64,000 bases of DNA from Halosimplex litoreum (GCF_016065055.1 NZ_CP065856.1:1735836-1799835), one strand, 5' to 3'. Shown: positions 42,203 to 51,506, numbered from the stretch's first letter. A program made the numbers and translations. Notes: a model not told the origin generated them from the sequence alone.

Positions 42203-43723
42203 GTGACGATGCAGCCCGACCCTGATCCCTCCCCGGACGCCTCGCGCAGACGACTCCTCCGCGCGGTCGCCGGCCTCACCGTCGCCGGCGGTCTCGCCGG
42301 ATGCAACCAGAGCGGCGACGGCACCGACGGCTCGCCCGCTCCAGCCGAGAGCGATACGTCCGCCCAGAGCGCGACGACCGCGGCGACGACCGCGCCGCCG
42401 ACCGACCCCCCGACGGCGACAGTCACGCCGACCCCCACGCAGACCGCGACGGCCGCGCCGACGCCGGCCAGTCGGTCCGTCGCTCGCGAATTCGTCGCCC
42501 ACCTCCGGGCCGGCGAGTTCGACGCCGCCCACGCCATGGGGACCGGCGAGCTCGCGTCGACTCTCCCGCAGTCGACCCTCGAACGGCTCTGGCTCGGCCT
42601 GCTGGCCCAGCACGGCGCCGTCGAGTCGACGGGGTCCGTCGAAACGACGACCCGTGACGGCTCGACGGTGTTCGTCGTCCCCGTCGACTGCGCGGAAGGG
42701 TCGGCACGGGTCGAACTCGGCGTCGACGCCGAGGGCCGCGTCGGTGGTCTGTGGTTCCCCGCCGAGTACCGCTCGCCCGACTACGTCGAGGACGCGGCGT
42801 TCACCGAGCGGACGCTGGCCCTCGAACCCGAGGGCTGTACGCTCCCGGCGACGCTGACGGTCCCCGCCGGCGCGGGCGGCGGTTCCGGGACGGCGACCGC
42901 GACGGACTCCAGTACGGTCCCGGGCGTCGTCCTCGTCCACGGCAGCGGCGCCCACGACCGCGACGAGACGATCGGCCCGAACAAACCGTTCCGCGACGTC
43001 GCCCAGGGACTCGCCACCCGCGGCGTCGCGGTGCTGCGCTACGCCAAGCGCACCTACGCCTGTGACGTGCCCCGCGACGAGTGGGCCATCGACGACATCG
43101 TCGTCGACGACGCCGTCCACGCACTGGGCGTCCTCCGCGAGCAACCCGAGGTCGACCCAGAGCGGACCGCCGTCGCGGGCCACAGCGTCGGCGCGGCCTG
43201 CGCGCCCCGGATCGCCGAGCGCGACGGACGGGTCGCCGGCGCGGCCGTCCTCGCCGGCAACGCCCGCCCGTTCACCGAGGTGTATCCCCCGCAAGTGCGA
43301 CACATCTTCGAGGTGCAGGGCGGGCTCTCCGCCCGCGAGCAACAGCAGCTCGCCGCGGTGAAACAGCTGATGACTGCCGTCGAGAACGGGTCCGTCGCCG
43401 ACGGCCGTCCCATCGGGCCACTGCCGGGGGTCTGGTGGAAGACCTTCTCCGAGTACGACCAGGTCGCGACCGCGAACCGGATCGACGCCGCCCTCCTGTT
43501 CGCCCACGGCGGGCGGGACTTCCAGGTCCCGATCGACCCGGCGATGACGGGCTGGCGGGACGGACTGGACGACTCCAGTGCGGCCCGCTTCGAGCGGTAC
43601 CCCGACCTGTCGCACCTGTTCCAGCCCGGCGCCGAGCCGTCGCTGCAGACGGAGTACACCTTCGCCGACAACGTCGCCCGCGAACTGGTCGTCGACCTCG
43701 CCGACTGGACGACCGGACTGTAG
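42203..43723 (+). CDS. Exported alpha/beta-hydrolase lipoprotein
   Basis: 506 aa. The N-terminus ASRRRLLRAVAGLTVAGGLAGC is a twin-arginine signal with lipobox. A long Thr/Pro/Ser-rich linker (residues 45-90, like a glycosylated stalk) and a DUF3887-like domain (90-200) follow. The hydrolase shows VLVHGSGAHDRDE, the nucleophile in VAGHSVGAACAPR, the acid in FAHGGRDFQVP and the His in DLSHLFQPG. It should sit on the outer face and hydrolyse an ester or amide. The GTG at 42203 or ATG at 42209 are both possible. Confidence 0.87.
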   Translation: MTMQPDPDPSPDASRRRLLRAVAGLTVAGGLAGCNQSGDGTDGSPAPAESDTSAQSATTAATTAPPTDPPTATVTPTPTQTATAAPTPASRSVAREFVAHLRAGEFDAAHAMGTGELASTLPQSTLERLWLGLLAQHGAVESTGSVETTTRDGSTVFVVPVDCAEGSARVELGVDAEGRVGGLWFPAEYRSPDYVEDAAFTERTLALEPEGCTLPATLTVPAGAGGGSGTATATDSSTVPGVVLVHGSGAHDRDETIGPNKPFRDVAQGLATRGVAVLRYAKRTYACDVPRDEWAIDDIVVDDAVHALGVLREQPEVDPERTAVAGHSVGAACAPRIAERDGRVAGAAVLAGNARPFTEVYPPQVRHIFEVQGGLSAREQQQLAAVKQLMTAVENGSVADGRPIGPLPGVWWKTFSEYDQVATANRIDAALLFAHGGRDFQVPIDPAMTGWRDGLDDSSAARFERYPDLSHLFQPGAEPSLQTEYTFADNVARELVVDLADWTTGL

Positions 43724-43886
43724 CGGTCGCCGACGAGTCGACCCGTCTCCTCGACGGAACTCGCCCGACGGAGTTCCCCCGGCAGCGATCGTCGGTCCGA
43801 CAGCGACCGGCGGCGGCCGATGGATTTGTGCTTGTCGACGCGGAACGGTGGCGTATGCATCGGGTCGCGACGGGGAGGGTGGGACC

Positions 43887-44900
43887 GTGACGGCGCCCCA
43901 GGACGGCGACACCGAGGAGTCGGACGAGACCGCGGACACCGACAGGACCGCCGGGGGCGACGGGACCGCCGCGGGCGACGTATCGGACGGGACCACCGAT
44001 GCGGGCGAGCCGGAGGCGGTCGCCGAGCAGCGGGTCGACCCCTCCGAGGCGTTCGCGGCGCTGTCGGACCCGCTGCGGGTGGATATCCTCCGCGAACTCG
44101 CGACCGCCCACCGCGAGCGGACGGTCGAACCGGTGGGGTTCGCCGACCTGCGAAAGCGCGTCGGCGTCCGCGACTCCGGCCGGTTTCGCTACCACCTCAA
44201 CGAGCTCCGGGACAACTTCGTCCGGAAAGACGAGGGCGGCTACCGCCTGACCGTCACCGGTATCGAGACGGTGGCGGCCATCCTCGCGGGCACCTACACT
44301 CACGGTGGGTCGCTCGGTCCGGAATCGATCGACAGCGACTGTTCCGAGTGCGGCGCCGACGCGGTCGCGGTCTACCGCGACGGTCGCTGCGGCGTCACCT
44401 GCGCGAACGACCACCTGCTGTTCGCCTGGAGCCTCCCGCCGGCCGCGGCCGCCGACGCGACGCTCCCGGAGGTCGTCTCGCTGGCCGAACTGTACGCCCG
44501 CCAGGCCATCGAGCGCGCCCTCGCCGGCGTCTGCCCGAAGTGTTCGGCACCGGTCGAGCCCCGGATCGTCACCGAGGACGACGACCCCGGACCCGACGGT
44601 ACCGAACCGGTCGGCCCCCTGCCTGGCCTGCGGGTCCGCTGTGAGACCTGCGGCGGCCGCCTCGTCGGCCCCGTCGGCTTCTGCCTGCTCGTCGACTCCG
44701 CCGTCGCCGACTTCTACCGGCGTCACGACCGGTCGCTCGACGCGCTCCGCGTCTGGGAACCCGCCTTCGTCGCCGACGACGACACCGTCTCCGTCGCCGA
44801 ACGCGACCCGCTCCGCGTCGCCGTCGACGTCACGCTCGACGGCGACCGACTCGCCGTCACCGTCGACGGGTCGGGCCGGGTGTCGGTCCGCGAGGAATGA
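43887..44900 (+). CDS. Winged-helix regulator with zinc ribbons, 337 aa
   Basis: A Thr/Asp/Gly-rich N-terminus is followed by an ArsR-like winged helix (SEAFAALSDPLRVDILRELATAHRERT ... VRDSGRFRYHLNELRDNFVRKDEGGYRLTVTG). The C-terminal domain has zinc-ribbon CxxC pairs (CSECG, CPKC, CETCGG) seen in a haloarchaeal regulator family. It likely binds DNA, perhaps in response to a metal or ligand. A TATA-like TGGATTTG near 43819-43826 could alternatively place the start at the in-frame GTG 43848, adding 13 residues. The hydrolase gene lies just upstream on the same strand. Confidence 0.85.
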   Translation: MTAPQDGDTEESDETADTDRTAGGDGTAAGDVSDGTTDAGEPEAVAEQRVDPSEAFAALSDPLRVDILRELATAHRERTVEPVGFADLRKRVGVRDSGRFRYHLNELRDNFVRKDEGGYRLTVTGIETVAAILAGTYTHGGSLGPESIDSDCSECGADAVAVYRDGRCGVTCANDHLLFAWSLPPAAAADATLPEVVSLAELYARQAIERALAGVCPKCSAPVEPRIVTEDDDPGPDGTEPVGPLPGLRVRCETCGGRLVGPVGFCLLVDSAVADFYRRHDRSLDALRVWEPAFVADDDTVSVAERDPLRVAVDVTLDGDRLAVTVDGSGRVSVREE

Positions 44901-44963
44901 CAGCGTTCGAATAGAAGATCCGTTCGCCGAGCGCCCAAGTGGGCGCCAGCCGAAGGGATCGAC

Positions 44964-45218
44964 ATGGCAACGAACGATATCGAGTCCGCCTCGGGCGGGC
45001 TCGCGAGCCTGTACGCCGAGGCGAAGTCGATGGCCGCGTCGCCGCTGCTGTACGTCGGCGCGGTCACGGTCGTCGCCGGGACGGAACTCGCCGAGTGGCT
45101 CCCGCTGAGCGACTTCTACTCGACGCTGGCGCTGTTCCCGATCGCGGTGGTCCTGCTGTACGGACAGCTGACGCTGCTCGCGTATCTGCGCCGACGGGGC
45201 TACGGCGGGAGCTGTTGA
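44964..45218 (+). CDS. Small two-helix membrane protein, 84 aa
   Basis: Hydrophobic helices at about residues 27-40 (SPLLYVGAVTVVAG) and 51-72 (YSTLALFPIAVVLLYGQLTLLAYL), ending RRRGYGGSC. An amphipathic N-terminus (LASLYAEAKSMAA) precedes them. It follows the regulator gene by 63 nt. No family or function could be assigned. Confidence 0.72.
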   Translation: MATNDIESASGGLASLYAEAKSMAASPLLYVGAVTVVAGTELAEWLPLSDFYSTLALFPIAVVLLYGQLTLLAYLRRRGYGGSC

Positions 45219-45338
45219 GACGCGGCGCGGGTACGACGGACGGAGCCGTTCGCATCGAGACACCGGGCGCCTCGCACGGTTCGACGGCGCGCGCCGCGAC
45301 GGAGGGCACGTCGACGAGACGGACGGACCGACCGGATA

Positions 45339-46763
45339 TCACCGATTCAGCGTGTGGACGGCCTTCTCGAGCGCGTTTGCGCAGGCCTCGCCGACGGCCT
45401 CGGAGAGGGTGGGGTGGGTGTGGATGGTGGCGGCCACGTCTTCGAGCTGCGCGCCCATCTCGACGGCGAGGGCGAGTTCGGCGATCAGCTCGGAGGCCTC
45501 GGGCGCGACGACCTGGGCGCCGAGGAGGAAGCCGCTGTCGTCGTCGCCGACGACGCGGACGAACCCGTCGCTCTCGTCGAGCGTGAGCGCGCGGCCGTTG
45601 GCCCGGAGCGGGAACTGGCCGACGACGGGGTCGAAGCCGGCCTCCTCGGCCTCGCTCTCGGTCATCCCGACGGTGCCGATCTCGGGGTCGGTGAACACCG
45701 CGGCGGGGATGGCCTGGTGGTCCAGGGCGGCGGGTTCGCCGGCGATGACCTCGGCGGCGACTTCGCCCTCGGCGCTGGCCGTGTGGGCGAGCATCGGCTC
45801 GCCGGCCACGTCGCCGACGGCGAAGACGTGCTCCACGTCGGTCCGGGCCTCGTGGTCGGTTTCGAGGACGCCGTCCTCGTTCGGTTCGAGGCCGACGGCG
45901 TCGAGGTCGAGCGTGTCGGTGACCGGTTGGCGACCGACGGCGACGAGGCACTTCTCGGCGCCGAACTCCGCGATGTCGCCGTCCTCGTTCTCGGTGCGGA
46001 CGGTGATGCCGTCGCCCGATTCCTCCCAGGAGTCGGCCGCCTGTCCGAAGTGGAAGTCGACGCCCAGATCCTCGGCGCGGTCGCGGACCACGCGGGCCAC
46101 GTCGTCCTCGTAGCCCGGCAACGCGTCGTCGAGCATCTCCACGACGGTCACGTCGCAGCCGAGTTTCTGGTAGACGGTCGAGAGTTCCATCCCGATGTAG
46201 CCGGCGCCGACGACGACCATGCTCTGGGGGACCGCCTCGAGCGCGAGCGCGTCCCGCGAGGAGAGGATATGCTCACCGTCGAACTCGAAGCCCGGGACTT
46301 CGATGGGGCGCGAGCCCGTCGAGACGATGGCGTGGTCGAACTCGATCGTCTCCGAGCCTTGGCCGTCACCGCCGTGGACGACGCGGGCGGTGTCCTCGCC
46401 GGCGAACTCGGCCCGTCCGTCGACGAGGTTCACGCCCGAGGCTTTGCAGAGCTTCTCGACGCCGCCGGTGAGCTGGTCGACGACGCCGTCTTTCCACTCG
46501 ACCATGCGCTGGAGGTCGACGGCCGGGTCGGCGTAGATGCCCATCTCCTCGGCGTCGCCGGCGTCGTGAGCGATATCCGTCGCGGAGATCAGCGCCTTCG
46601 AGGGGATACAGCCGTAGTTCAAGCAGGTGCCACCGTACGCGTCTTTCTCGACGAGCGTCACGTCGAGGCCGAGCTGTCCGGCGCGGATGGCGGCGACGTA
46701 GCCGCCCGGTCCCGCGCCGATGACCAGTACGTCAGTTCCGGTAGTCACGTCTCCGACGACCAT
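45339..46763 (-). CDS. lpdA: Dihydrolipoyl dehydrogenase (E3)
   Basis: 474 aa, a flavoprotein disulfide reductase. FAD site: VLVIGAGPGGYVAAIRAGQLG. Redox-active cysteines: GGTCLNYGCIPSKA. NAD site: VVVGAGYIGMELS. The C-terminal interface domain ends TIHTHPTLSEAV, with the catalytic His-Pro. It reoxidises dihydrolipoyl groups of the 2-oxoacid dehydrogenase E2 or of the glycine cleavage H protein. The E1-E2 genes lie on the same strand, but an inverted membrane gene intervenes. A TATA-like box at 46786-46793 is 27 nt upstream of the ATG. Confidence 0.96.
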   Translation of the reverse strand: MVVGDVTTGTDVLVIGAGPGGYVAAIRAGQLGLDVTLVEKDAYGGTCLNYGCIPSKALISATDIAHDAGDAEEMGIYADPAVDLQRMVEWKDGVVDQLTGGVEKLCKASGVNLVDGRAEFAGEDTARVVHGGDGQGSETIEFDHAIVSTGSRPIEVPGFEFDGEHILSSRDALALEAVPQSMVVVGAGYIGMELSTVYQKLGCDVTVVEMLDDALPGYEDDVARVVRDRAEDLGVDFHFGQAADSWEESGDGITVRTENEDGDIAEFGAEKCLVAVGRQPVTDTLDLDAVGLEPNEDGVLETDHEARTDVEHVFAVGDVAGEPMLAHTASAEGEVAAEVIAGEPAALDHQAIPAAVFTDPEIGTVGMTESEAEEAGFDPVVGQFPLRANGRALTLDESDGFVRVVGDDDSGFLLGAQVVAPEASELIAELALAVEMGAQLEDVAATIHTHPTLSEAVGEACANALEKAVHTLNR

Positions 46764-46785
46764 TGTCGGAGGGTGGAGTGCCCGG

Positions 46786-46793
46786 GTAAAAAG
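46786..46793 (-). promoter_or_regulatory. TATA box of lpdA
   Basis: CTTTTTAC on the minus strand, centred 27 nt upstream of the ATG at 46763, so lpdA has its own promoter although it lies after E1/E2. Confidence 0.6.
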
Positions 46794-46860
46794 AGGCGGG
46801 TTGACGGCGGCGTCCGTCGCGGCGCGCGCGCCGACCCGGCGCTCACGCCCTCGACGGGGT

Positions 46861-46880
46861 GTGCTTGCAGGTGCAAGCAC
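46861..46880. promoter_or_regulatory. Near-perfect palindrome upstream of lpdA
   Basis: GTGCTTGCAGGTGCAAGCAC has 9-bp perfect arms around a 2-nt centre. It is about 98 nt upstream of the lpdA start and 166 nt upstream of the divergent membrane gene. It may be an operator or a hairpin; no partner regulator is known. Confidence 0.55.
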
Positions 46881-46927
46881 GCGAAGGTAACCGGGTCGCG
46901 ATCGGGTGTCGACCGCGACAGCGGACG

Positions 46928-46977
46928 AAATTCGCGCCGCCCAGACGGGCGGTAGCACGGCGTTCGGTCGCGAATTT
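46928..46977. repeat. Nested inverted repeat in the lpdA divergent region
   Basis: AAATTCGCG (46928-46936) pairs with CGCGAATTT (46969-46977). Just inside the left arm, CCGCCC and GGGCGG (46937-46952) form a second stem. Confidence 0.55.
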
Positions 46978-47045
46978 TGCCGCCGGCTCGCACAACGAAA
47001 CGGTCTTGTATCGGTACCGTCGACCGGGAGCAAACGGGTTCGCAC

Positions 47046-47678
47046 ATGACCGGCAACTCCACGGACGAATCGGACGACCTGCCCGAAGACCCCGTCCTCC
47101 GGCGGGTGCTGAGTGACTCGGCGTACGATCGCGTTCGGGTCGAGCGGTTCTCACACTTCACACAGCCGGTGCCGCGGAAGTTGCTGGTCCAGTCGCTGCT
47201 GGTGGGCGCGCTGGCGCTGGCACTGCCGCTGTATCTGCTCTACCCGGCGAGTGCGGCGTCGTACCTCCCGACGGTCGACCCGGCGGCGGCGTCGCCGATC
47301 GTCCTCGTCGTCGGGCTGTTCGCGCTCGCCCTCGAGCTCGGGACGGCGGCGCTTTTGGTCGGCGTCGTCGTCTACCGGGCGCGCAACGAACCGTTGACCG
47401 AGCGCGCGGCCGAGCGGCTGTTCACGACCGAGACGTTCGCCACCTACGTCGGGTTCGGCACCGGCGGGCTGGCGACGCTCGCGACCGTCGGCCTGCTCAC
47501 CCTCGGGCTCGGCGGCGAACCGATGCTCGCGTCGTACGTCGAGACGGCCAGTACCGGACCCTTCCGGCAGAGCGACCTGGGCGTCTCCGTCCGGACGTTC
47601 ACGACGGCTGCCGTCGTCGGCGCCGTCGCGGTCACCCTCGGCCACCGCTACACCGTGTCGCTGCTCGACGACCTCTGA
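47046..47678 (+). CDS. Four-helix membrane protein inserted between the E1-E2 genes and lpdA
   Basis: 210 aa. A soluble acidic N-terminus (DDLPEDPVLRRVLSDSAYDRVRVERFSHF) is followed by about four helices: residues near 44-70 (LVQSLLVGALALALPLYLLY), 82-108 (SPIVLVVGLFALALELGTAALLVGVVV), 136-157 and 180-203. No transport or enzyme motif. It is on the opposite strand from the 2-oxoacid dehydrogenase genes, with its stop 1 nt from the E2 stop. Its promoter is not obvious. Confidence 0.76.
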   Translation: MTGNSTDESDDLPEDPVLRRVLSDSAYDRVRVERFSHFTQPVPRKLLVQSLLVGALALALPLYLLYPASAASYLPTVDPAAASPIVLVVGLFALALELGTAALLVGVVVYRARNEPLTERAAERLFTTETFATYVGFGTGGLATLATVGLLTLGLGGEPMLASYVETASTGPFRQSDLGVSVRTFTTAAVVGAVAVTLGHRYTVSLLDDL

Positions 47679-47679
47679 G

Positions 47680-49353
47680 CTACTCCAGCAACAGCAGCGT
47701 CGGGTCTTCGATGTACTCGGCCAGCGTCTCGACGAACCGCGCGGCGTCGGCGCCGTCGATCACCCGGTGGTCGACCGACAGCGACAGGGGTAGCGTGTCC
47801 CGCGCGACGACCTCGCCGTCCTCGGCCACCGCCCGCTCCTCGATCGAACCGAGCCCCAGGATCGCGGTCTCGGGGTAGTTGACGATCGGCGTCGCGTACT
47901 CGCCGCCGATGGCGCCGAAGTTCGTGATCGTGAACGTGCCCCCCTGCATCTCCTCGCGGGCGATCGACCGCTCGCGGGCCTTCGCGACGAGTTCGTTCGT
48001 CTCCGAGGCCAGCTGGAGGAGGCCCTTCTCGTCCACGTCGTCGACGACCGGAACCATCAGGCCGGCGTCCGTGGCCGCGGCGACGCCGAGGTTCCGGTCG
48101 GACCTGAAGACGATCGCCTCGTCGTCCTCGTCGAGTTGCGTGTTGAGCACCGGGTGCTCGTCGAGCGCGGCCGCGACGGCTTTCATCACGAAGGGGACGT
48201 AGGTGAGCTTCACGCCGCGTTCGTCGGCGCGGGCCTTGAGCTTCTCGCGGGTCTCGACCAGCGCGGTGGCGTCGACTTTCTCGTGGTGGGTGACGTGGGG
48301 CGCGGTGAACTTCGAGCGCTCCATCGCCTCGCCGATGGTCCGGCGCATCCCCGAGTAGGGCTCGCGGCGGTCGCCCTCGGCGGTCTCGACCGGCGCGCCG
48401 GCGTCGTCCGCACCGGTCGCGGCCGCGGCGGACTCGGCTCCGCTGGCGTCCGCGGCGTCGGCGAGTGCCTCGGCGTCCGCTTCCTGCGCTCGCTGCTGGG
48501 CCGCGGCGTACTCGCGGACGGCCGCCTCGTCGACGAACGCCTGGCCGTCCCGGACCTCGTCGGTCGGCACGTCGTCGATATCGACGCCCAGGTCGTCGGC
48601 GACCTGCCGGGTGGCCGGCGCGGCCAGCGTCCGCTCGCGGCCCGCGGCCTCGACCGTCCTGCCGGCTCCGCCGCTGGCGCCGTCCGTGTCGCTGCCGTCG
48701 TCGTCGACGCGGGAGACGGCCGACTTCAGGCCGTCGCCGACGCTCGATTTACCGTCGCCTGCGTCGTCGTCGATCCGTGAGACGACGGATTTGAGCTGTT
48801 TCTCGTCGTCGCCGTCGTCCGCGTCGCTCCCGTCGCCCTCGGCGGCGGCGCGTACGTCCGATTCGGTGACGCGACCGCCGGGGCCCGAGCCGTCGACGGC
48901 GGCGACGTCCACGCCGAGTTCGCGGGCGAGCCGACGGGCGCTCGGCGCGGCAAAGACGCGCCCGGCCTCGCCGTTGCCCGTCGCCGAGTCGGCGGTCGAG
49001 CCCTCCTCGGCGGCCGTCGCGTCGCTCTCGGCGGCGTCCTGGCCGCTCTCGACGGACGCCGCCCCATCTCGCGGCTCCGCCGCTCGACTGTCGGAGGCGT
49101 CTGGCGACGTCTCCCCCTCCACGTCGAAGGTGACGATCACGTCGCCGACGGGGACCACGTCGCCGGGGTCGGCGAGCAACTCGCGGACGGTGCCGTTCAC
49201 CGGTGATGGCACGTCGACGACGGCCTTGTCGGTCTCGACCTCGGCGACGACCTGATCCTCGGAGACGGTGTCGCCCACTTCGACGTGCCACTCCAGCAGT
49301 TCGCCCTCGGCGACACCCTCTCCCACGTCGGGGAGCGTGAACTCGCGGACCAT
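47680..49353 (-). CDS. 2-oxoacid dehydrogenase E2 (dihydrolipoamide acyltransferase) with two subunit-binding domains
   Basis: 557 aa. A lipoyl domain (1-78) has the modified Lys43 in VETDKAVVD. Acidic linkers lead to a peripheral-subunit-binding domain at about 134-172 (FAAPSARRLARELGVDV). A second similar domain lies at 242-283 (LAAPATRQVADDLGVDI). Between them are two copies of an 11-residue motif, LKSVVSRIDDD (187) and LKSAVSRVDDD (209). The acyltransferase domain (330-557) has the catalytic DHRVIDG near the end. E1 beta ends 3 nt upstream, so it is an operon. The complex may use pyruvate or branched-chain acids; substrate not determinable. Confidence 0.93.
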   Translation of the reverse strand: MVREFTLPDVGEGVAEGELLEWHVEVGDTVSEDQVVAEVETDKAVVDVPSPVNGTVRELLADPGDVVPVGDVIVTFDVEGETSPDASDSRAAEPRDGAASVESGQDAAESDATAAEEGSTADSATGNGEAGRVFAAPSARRLARELGVDVAAVDGSGPGGRVTESDVRAAAEGDGSDADDGDDEKQLKSVVSRIDDDAGDGKSSVGDGLKSAVSRVDDDGSDTDGASGGAGRTVEAAGRERTLAAPATRQVADDLGVDIDDVPTDEVRDGQAFVDEAAVREYAAAQQRAQEADAEALADAADASGAESAAAATGADDAGAPVETAEGDRREPYSGMRRTIGEAMERSKFTAPHVTHHEKVDATALVETREKLKARADERGVKLTYVPFVMKAVAAALDEHPVLNTQLDEDDEAIVFRSDRNLGVAAATDAGLMVPVVDDVDEKGLLQLASETNELVAKARERSIAREEMQGGTFTITNFGAIGGEYATPIVNYPETAILGLGSIEERAVAEDGEVVARDTLPLSLSVDHRVIDGADAARFVETLAEYIEDPTLLLLE

Positions 49354-49356
49354 GGC

Positions 49357-50394
49357 TCAGAACTCGAACGCGTCTCGTATGCCGTCTTCGATGCGCTCCG
49401 GTTCGGGCAGGTAGTAGTCTTCCAGGGCGTACAGCGGGTAGGGCACGTCGAAGCCCGTGATCCGCTCGATAGGGGCTTCCTGATACAACAGCGCCTCCTC
49501 CTGGATGGTCGCGGTGATCTCGCCGGCCAGGCCCCCGGTTCTGGGCGCCTCGTGAACGACGGCCGCGCGACCGGTCTTCTTGAACGACTCGACGATCGTC
49601 TCCTCGTCCATCGGCGAGAGCGTCCGCAGGTCCACCACTTCGACGTCGATCTCGTCCGCCAGGTTCTCTGCGGCCTCCATCGTCGGCCGGGTCATCGCGC
49701 CCCAGGTGAACACGGAGACGTCGGTGCCTTCCTTCCTGACCGCCGCCTCGCCGAGCGGGACGGTGTGCTCGCCCTCGGGGACGTCCTCGCGGAACGCCCG
49801 GTAGATGAGCTTCGGTTCGAGGAAGATCACCGGGTCGGGGTCCCGTATCGACGCGGCGAGCAGTCCCTTCGCGTCGGCGGGCGTGCTCGGAACGACGACC
49901 TTCAGGCCGGGCTCGTGGACGAAGAAGGCCTCCTTCGATTCGGAGTGGTGCTCGGGAGCGCGGATGCCGCCGCCGTAGGGGGCCCGGACGACGAGCGGGC
50001 AGGTGAACTCGCCGCGCGAGCGCGTCCGCAAGCGCGCCGCGTGTGAGACGATCTGGTCGAACGCGGGGTAGATGAAGCCCATGAACTGGATCTCGGGCAC
50101 CGGGCGCAGGCCGTAGGCGGCCATACCGATCGCGGTGCCGACGATCCCCGATTCGGCGAGGGGGGTGTCGATCACGCGGTCGTCGCCGAACTCCTCGAGC
50201 AGGCCCTCGGTGGCGCGGAAGACGCCGCCGTTCCGGCCGACGTCCTCGCCCATCACGAGGACGCGCTCGTCGCGGCCCATCTCGGTCGCCAGGCCGTCGC
50301 GGACCGCCTGGACCAGCGTCAGGCTCTGGGAGTCGCCGCTCGATACCTCGTCGTCGGATCCGGTCGTCGCGTCTGATTCGGTGGTCTCGCTCAT
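49357..50394 (-). CDS. 2-oxoacid dehydrogenase E1 component, beta subunit
   Basis: 345 aa. Beta-subunit motifs: LTLVQAVRDGLATEMGRDERVLVMGEDVGRNGGVFRAT, VEVVDLRTLSPMDEETIVESF, and HEAPRTGGLAGEITATI. It pairs with the alpha subunit to bind thiamine diphosphate, and the lipoyl group of E2 docks here. It lies between E1 alpha and E2, with 3-nt gaps on either side, so all three genes are co-transcribed. ATG start at 50394. Confidence 0.95.
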   Translation of the reverse strand: MSETTESDATTGSDDEVSSGDSQSLTLVQAVRDGLATEMGRDERVLVMGEDVGRNGGVFRATEGLLEEFGDDRVIDTPLAESGIVGTAIGMAAYGLRPVPEIQFMGFIYPAFDQIVSHAARLRTRSRGEFTCPLVVRAPYGGGIRAPEHHSESKEAFFVHEPGLKVVVPSTPADAKGLLAASIRDPDPVIFLEPKLIYRAFREDVPEGEHTVPLGEAAVRKEGTDVSVFTWGAMTRPTMEAAENLADEIDVEVVDLRTLSPMDEETIVESFKKTGRAAVVHEAPRTGGLAGEITATIQEEALLYQEAPIERITGFDVPYPLYALEDYYLPEPERIEDGIRDAFEF

Positions 50395-50397
50395 TGG

Positions 50398-51501
50398 TTA
50401 CTCCAGTAGCGCCTCGTCGCCGTGTCGGTCGCGCAGCCGCCGCAGGTACGCGAGCTGTTCGTCCAGCCGGTCGGGCATGCCCTCGTAGACGTGCGCGAAC
50501 AGCTCCGCCGGGTCGGGCCGCTTGACCGACTCCGCCGCCGTGATGGCGTCGGCCACGGCGTCCTCGACCTCGCGCTCGATAGCGTCGACCCGCTCGTCGT
50601 CGAGGATACCCCGGTCGCGCAGGAAGGTCTCCATCCGCGGGATGGGGTCTTTGGCTCGCCACCGCTCGACCTCCTCGTCGTCGCGATACACGGAGGGGTC
50701 GTCGGCGGTCGTGTGAGCGCCGTAGCGGTACTGGACCGCCTCGATCAGGGTGGGTCGCAGCTCGTCGGGGTTGGGATGTTTGGCCTTCTCGACGGCGGCC
50801 TTGGTCACCTGATAGACGGCGAGGGGATCCATCCCGTCGACCTGGACGCCTTCGAAGCCGTAGGCGTCGGCCTTCTGTGCCAGGGTGGCGCTCGCGGTCT
50901 GGCGTTCGCGGGGGACGGAGATGGCCCACTGGTTGTTGTTACAGAAGAAGACGGCGGGGGCGTCGAACACGCCCGCGAAGTTGAGCCCCTCGTGGAAGTC
51001 CCCCTCGGACGTGGCACCGTCGCCGAAGTAACAGAGGAAGGCCTTCTGTTCACCCTGCAGCTTCGACGCCCACGCCGCGCCCGTGGCGTGGGGGATCTGC
51101 GTGGCGATGGGGACCGCCACCGAGAAGACGTTCACGTCCTCGCGGACGTTGCCCTCCTCGTGACCCATCCAGTACAGCAGCGTCTGTTCCAGCGAGAGGC
51201 CCCGATGGAGCATCGCCGCGTGCTCGCGGTAGCTGGGGAACAGCCAGTCGTCGGCGGCCAACGCGTGGACGCTCCCGATCTGGGCGGCCTCCTGGCCGCT
51301 GAGCGGCGGGTAGGTCCCCATCCGTCCCTGGCGCTGGAGGCTCACCGCCCGCCGGTCGAAGTGGCGAGCGAGTGTCATCTCCCGATACATCTCGACGAGG
51401 GTCTCCTCGGACAGGTCCGGGACGGTCGCGCCCTCCCGTACCTGGCCGTCCTCGTCCAAGATTTGGACCCGGTCCCCCGGGTCGCGTTGTAAGGTACTCA
51501 C
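50398..51501 (-). CDS. 2-oxoacid dehydrogenase E1 component, alpha subunit
   Basis: 367 aa. The thiamine diphosphate motif runs from [17 protein letters not shown] to CNNNQWAIS, with about 27 residues between. HTTADDPS and YGAH match the active-site loop. The GTG start is preceded by a Shine-Dalgarno-like GGAGGGAG (plus-strand coordinates 51507-51514) and a CTTAAG TATA element at 51549-51554. This gene therefore has a short leader, unlike most in the window. It begins the E1 alpha, E1 beta, E2 operon. Confidence 0.95.
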   Translation of the reverse strand: MSTLQRDPGDRVQILDEDGQVREGATVPDLSEETLVEMYREMTLARHFDRRAVSLQRQGRMGTYPPLSGQEAAQIGSVHALAADDWLFPSYREHAAMLHRGLSLEQTLLYWMGHEEGNVREDVNVFSVAVPIATQIPHATGAAWASKLQGEQKAFLCYFGDGATSEGDFHEGLNFAGVFDAPAVFFCNNNQWAISVPRERQTASATLAQKADAYGFEGVQVDGMDPLAVYQVTKAAVEKAKHPNPDELRPTLIEAVQYRYGAHTTADDPSVYRDDEEVERWRAKDPIPRMETFLRDRGILDDERVDAIEREVEDAVADAITAAESVKRPDPAELFAHVYEGMPDRLDEQLAYLRRLRDRHGDEALLE

Positions 51502-51506
51502 GAGAA

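Noticed and set aside
49285-51492. Plus-strand frames of 253 and 356 codons opposite E1 beta and E1 alpha
   Set aside because: They are shadows of strongly conserved enzyme genes on the other strand.
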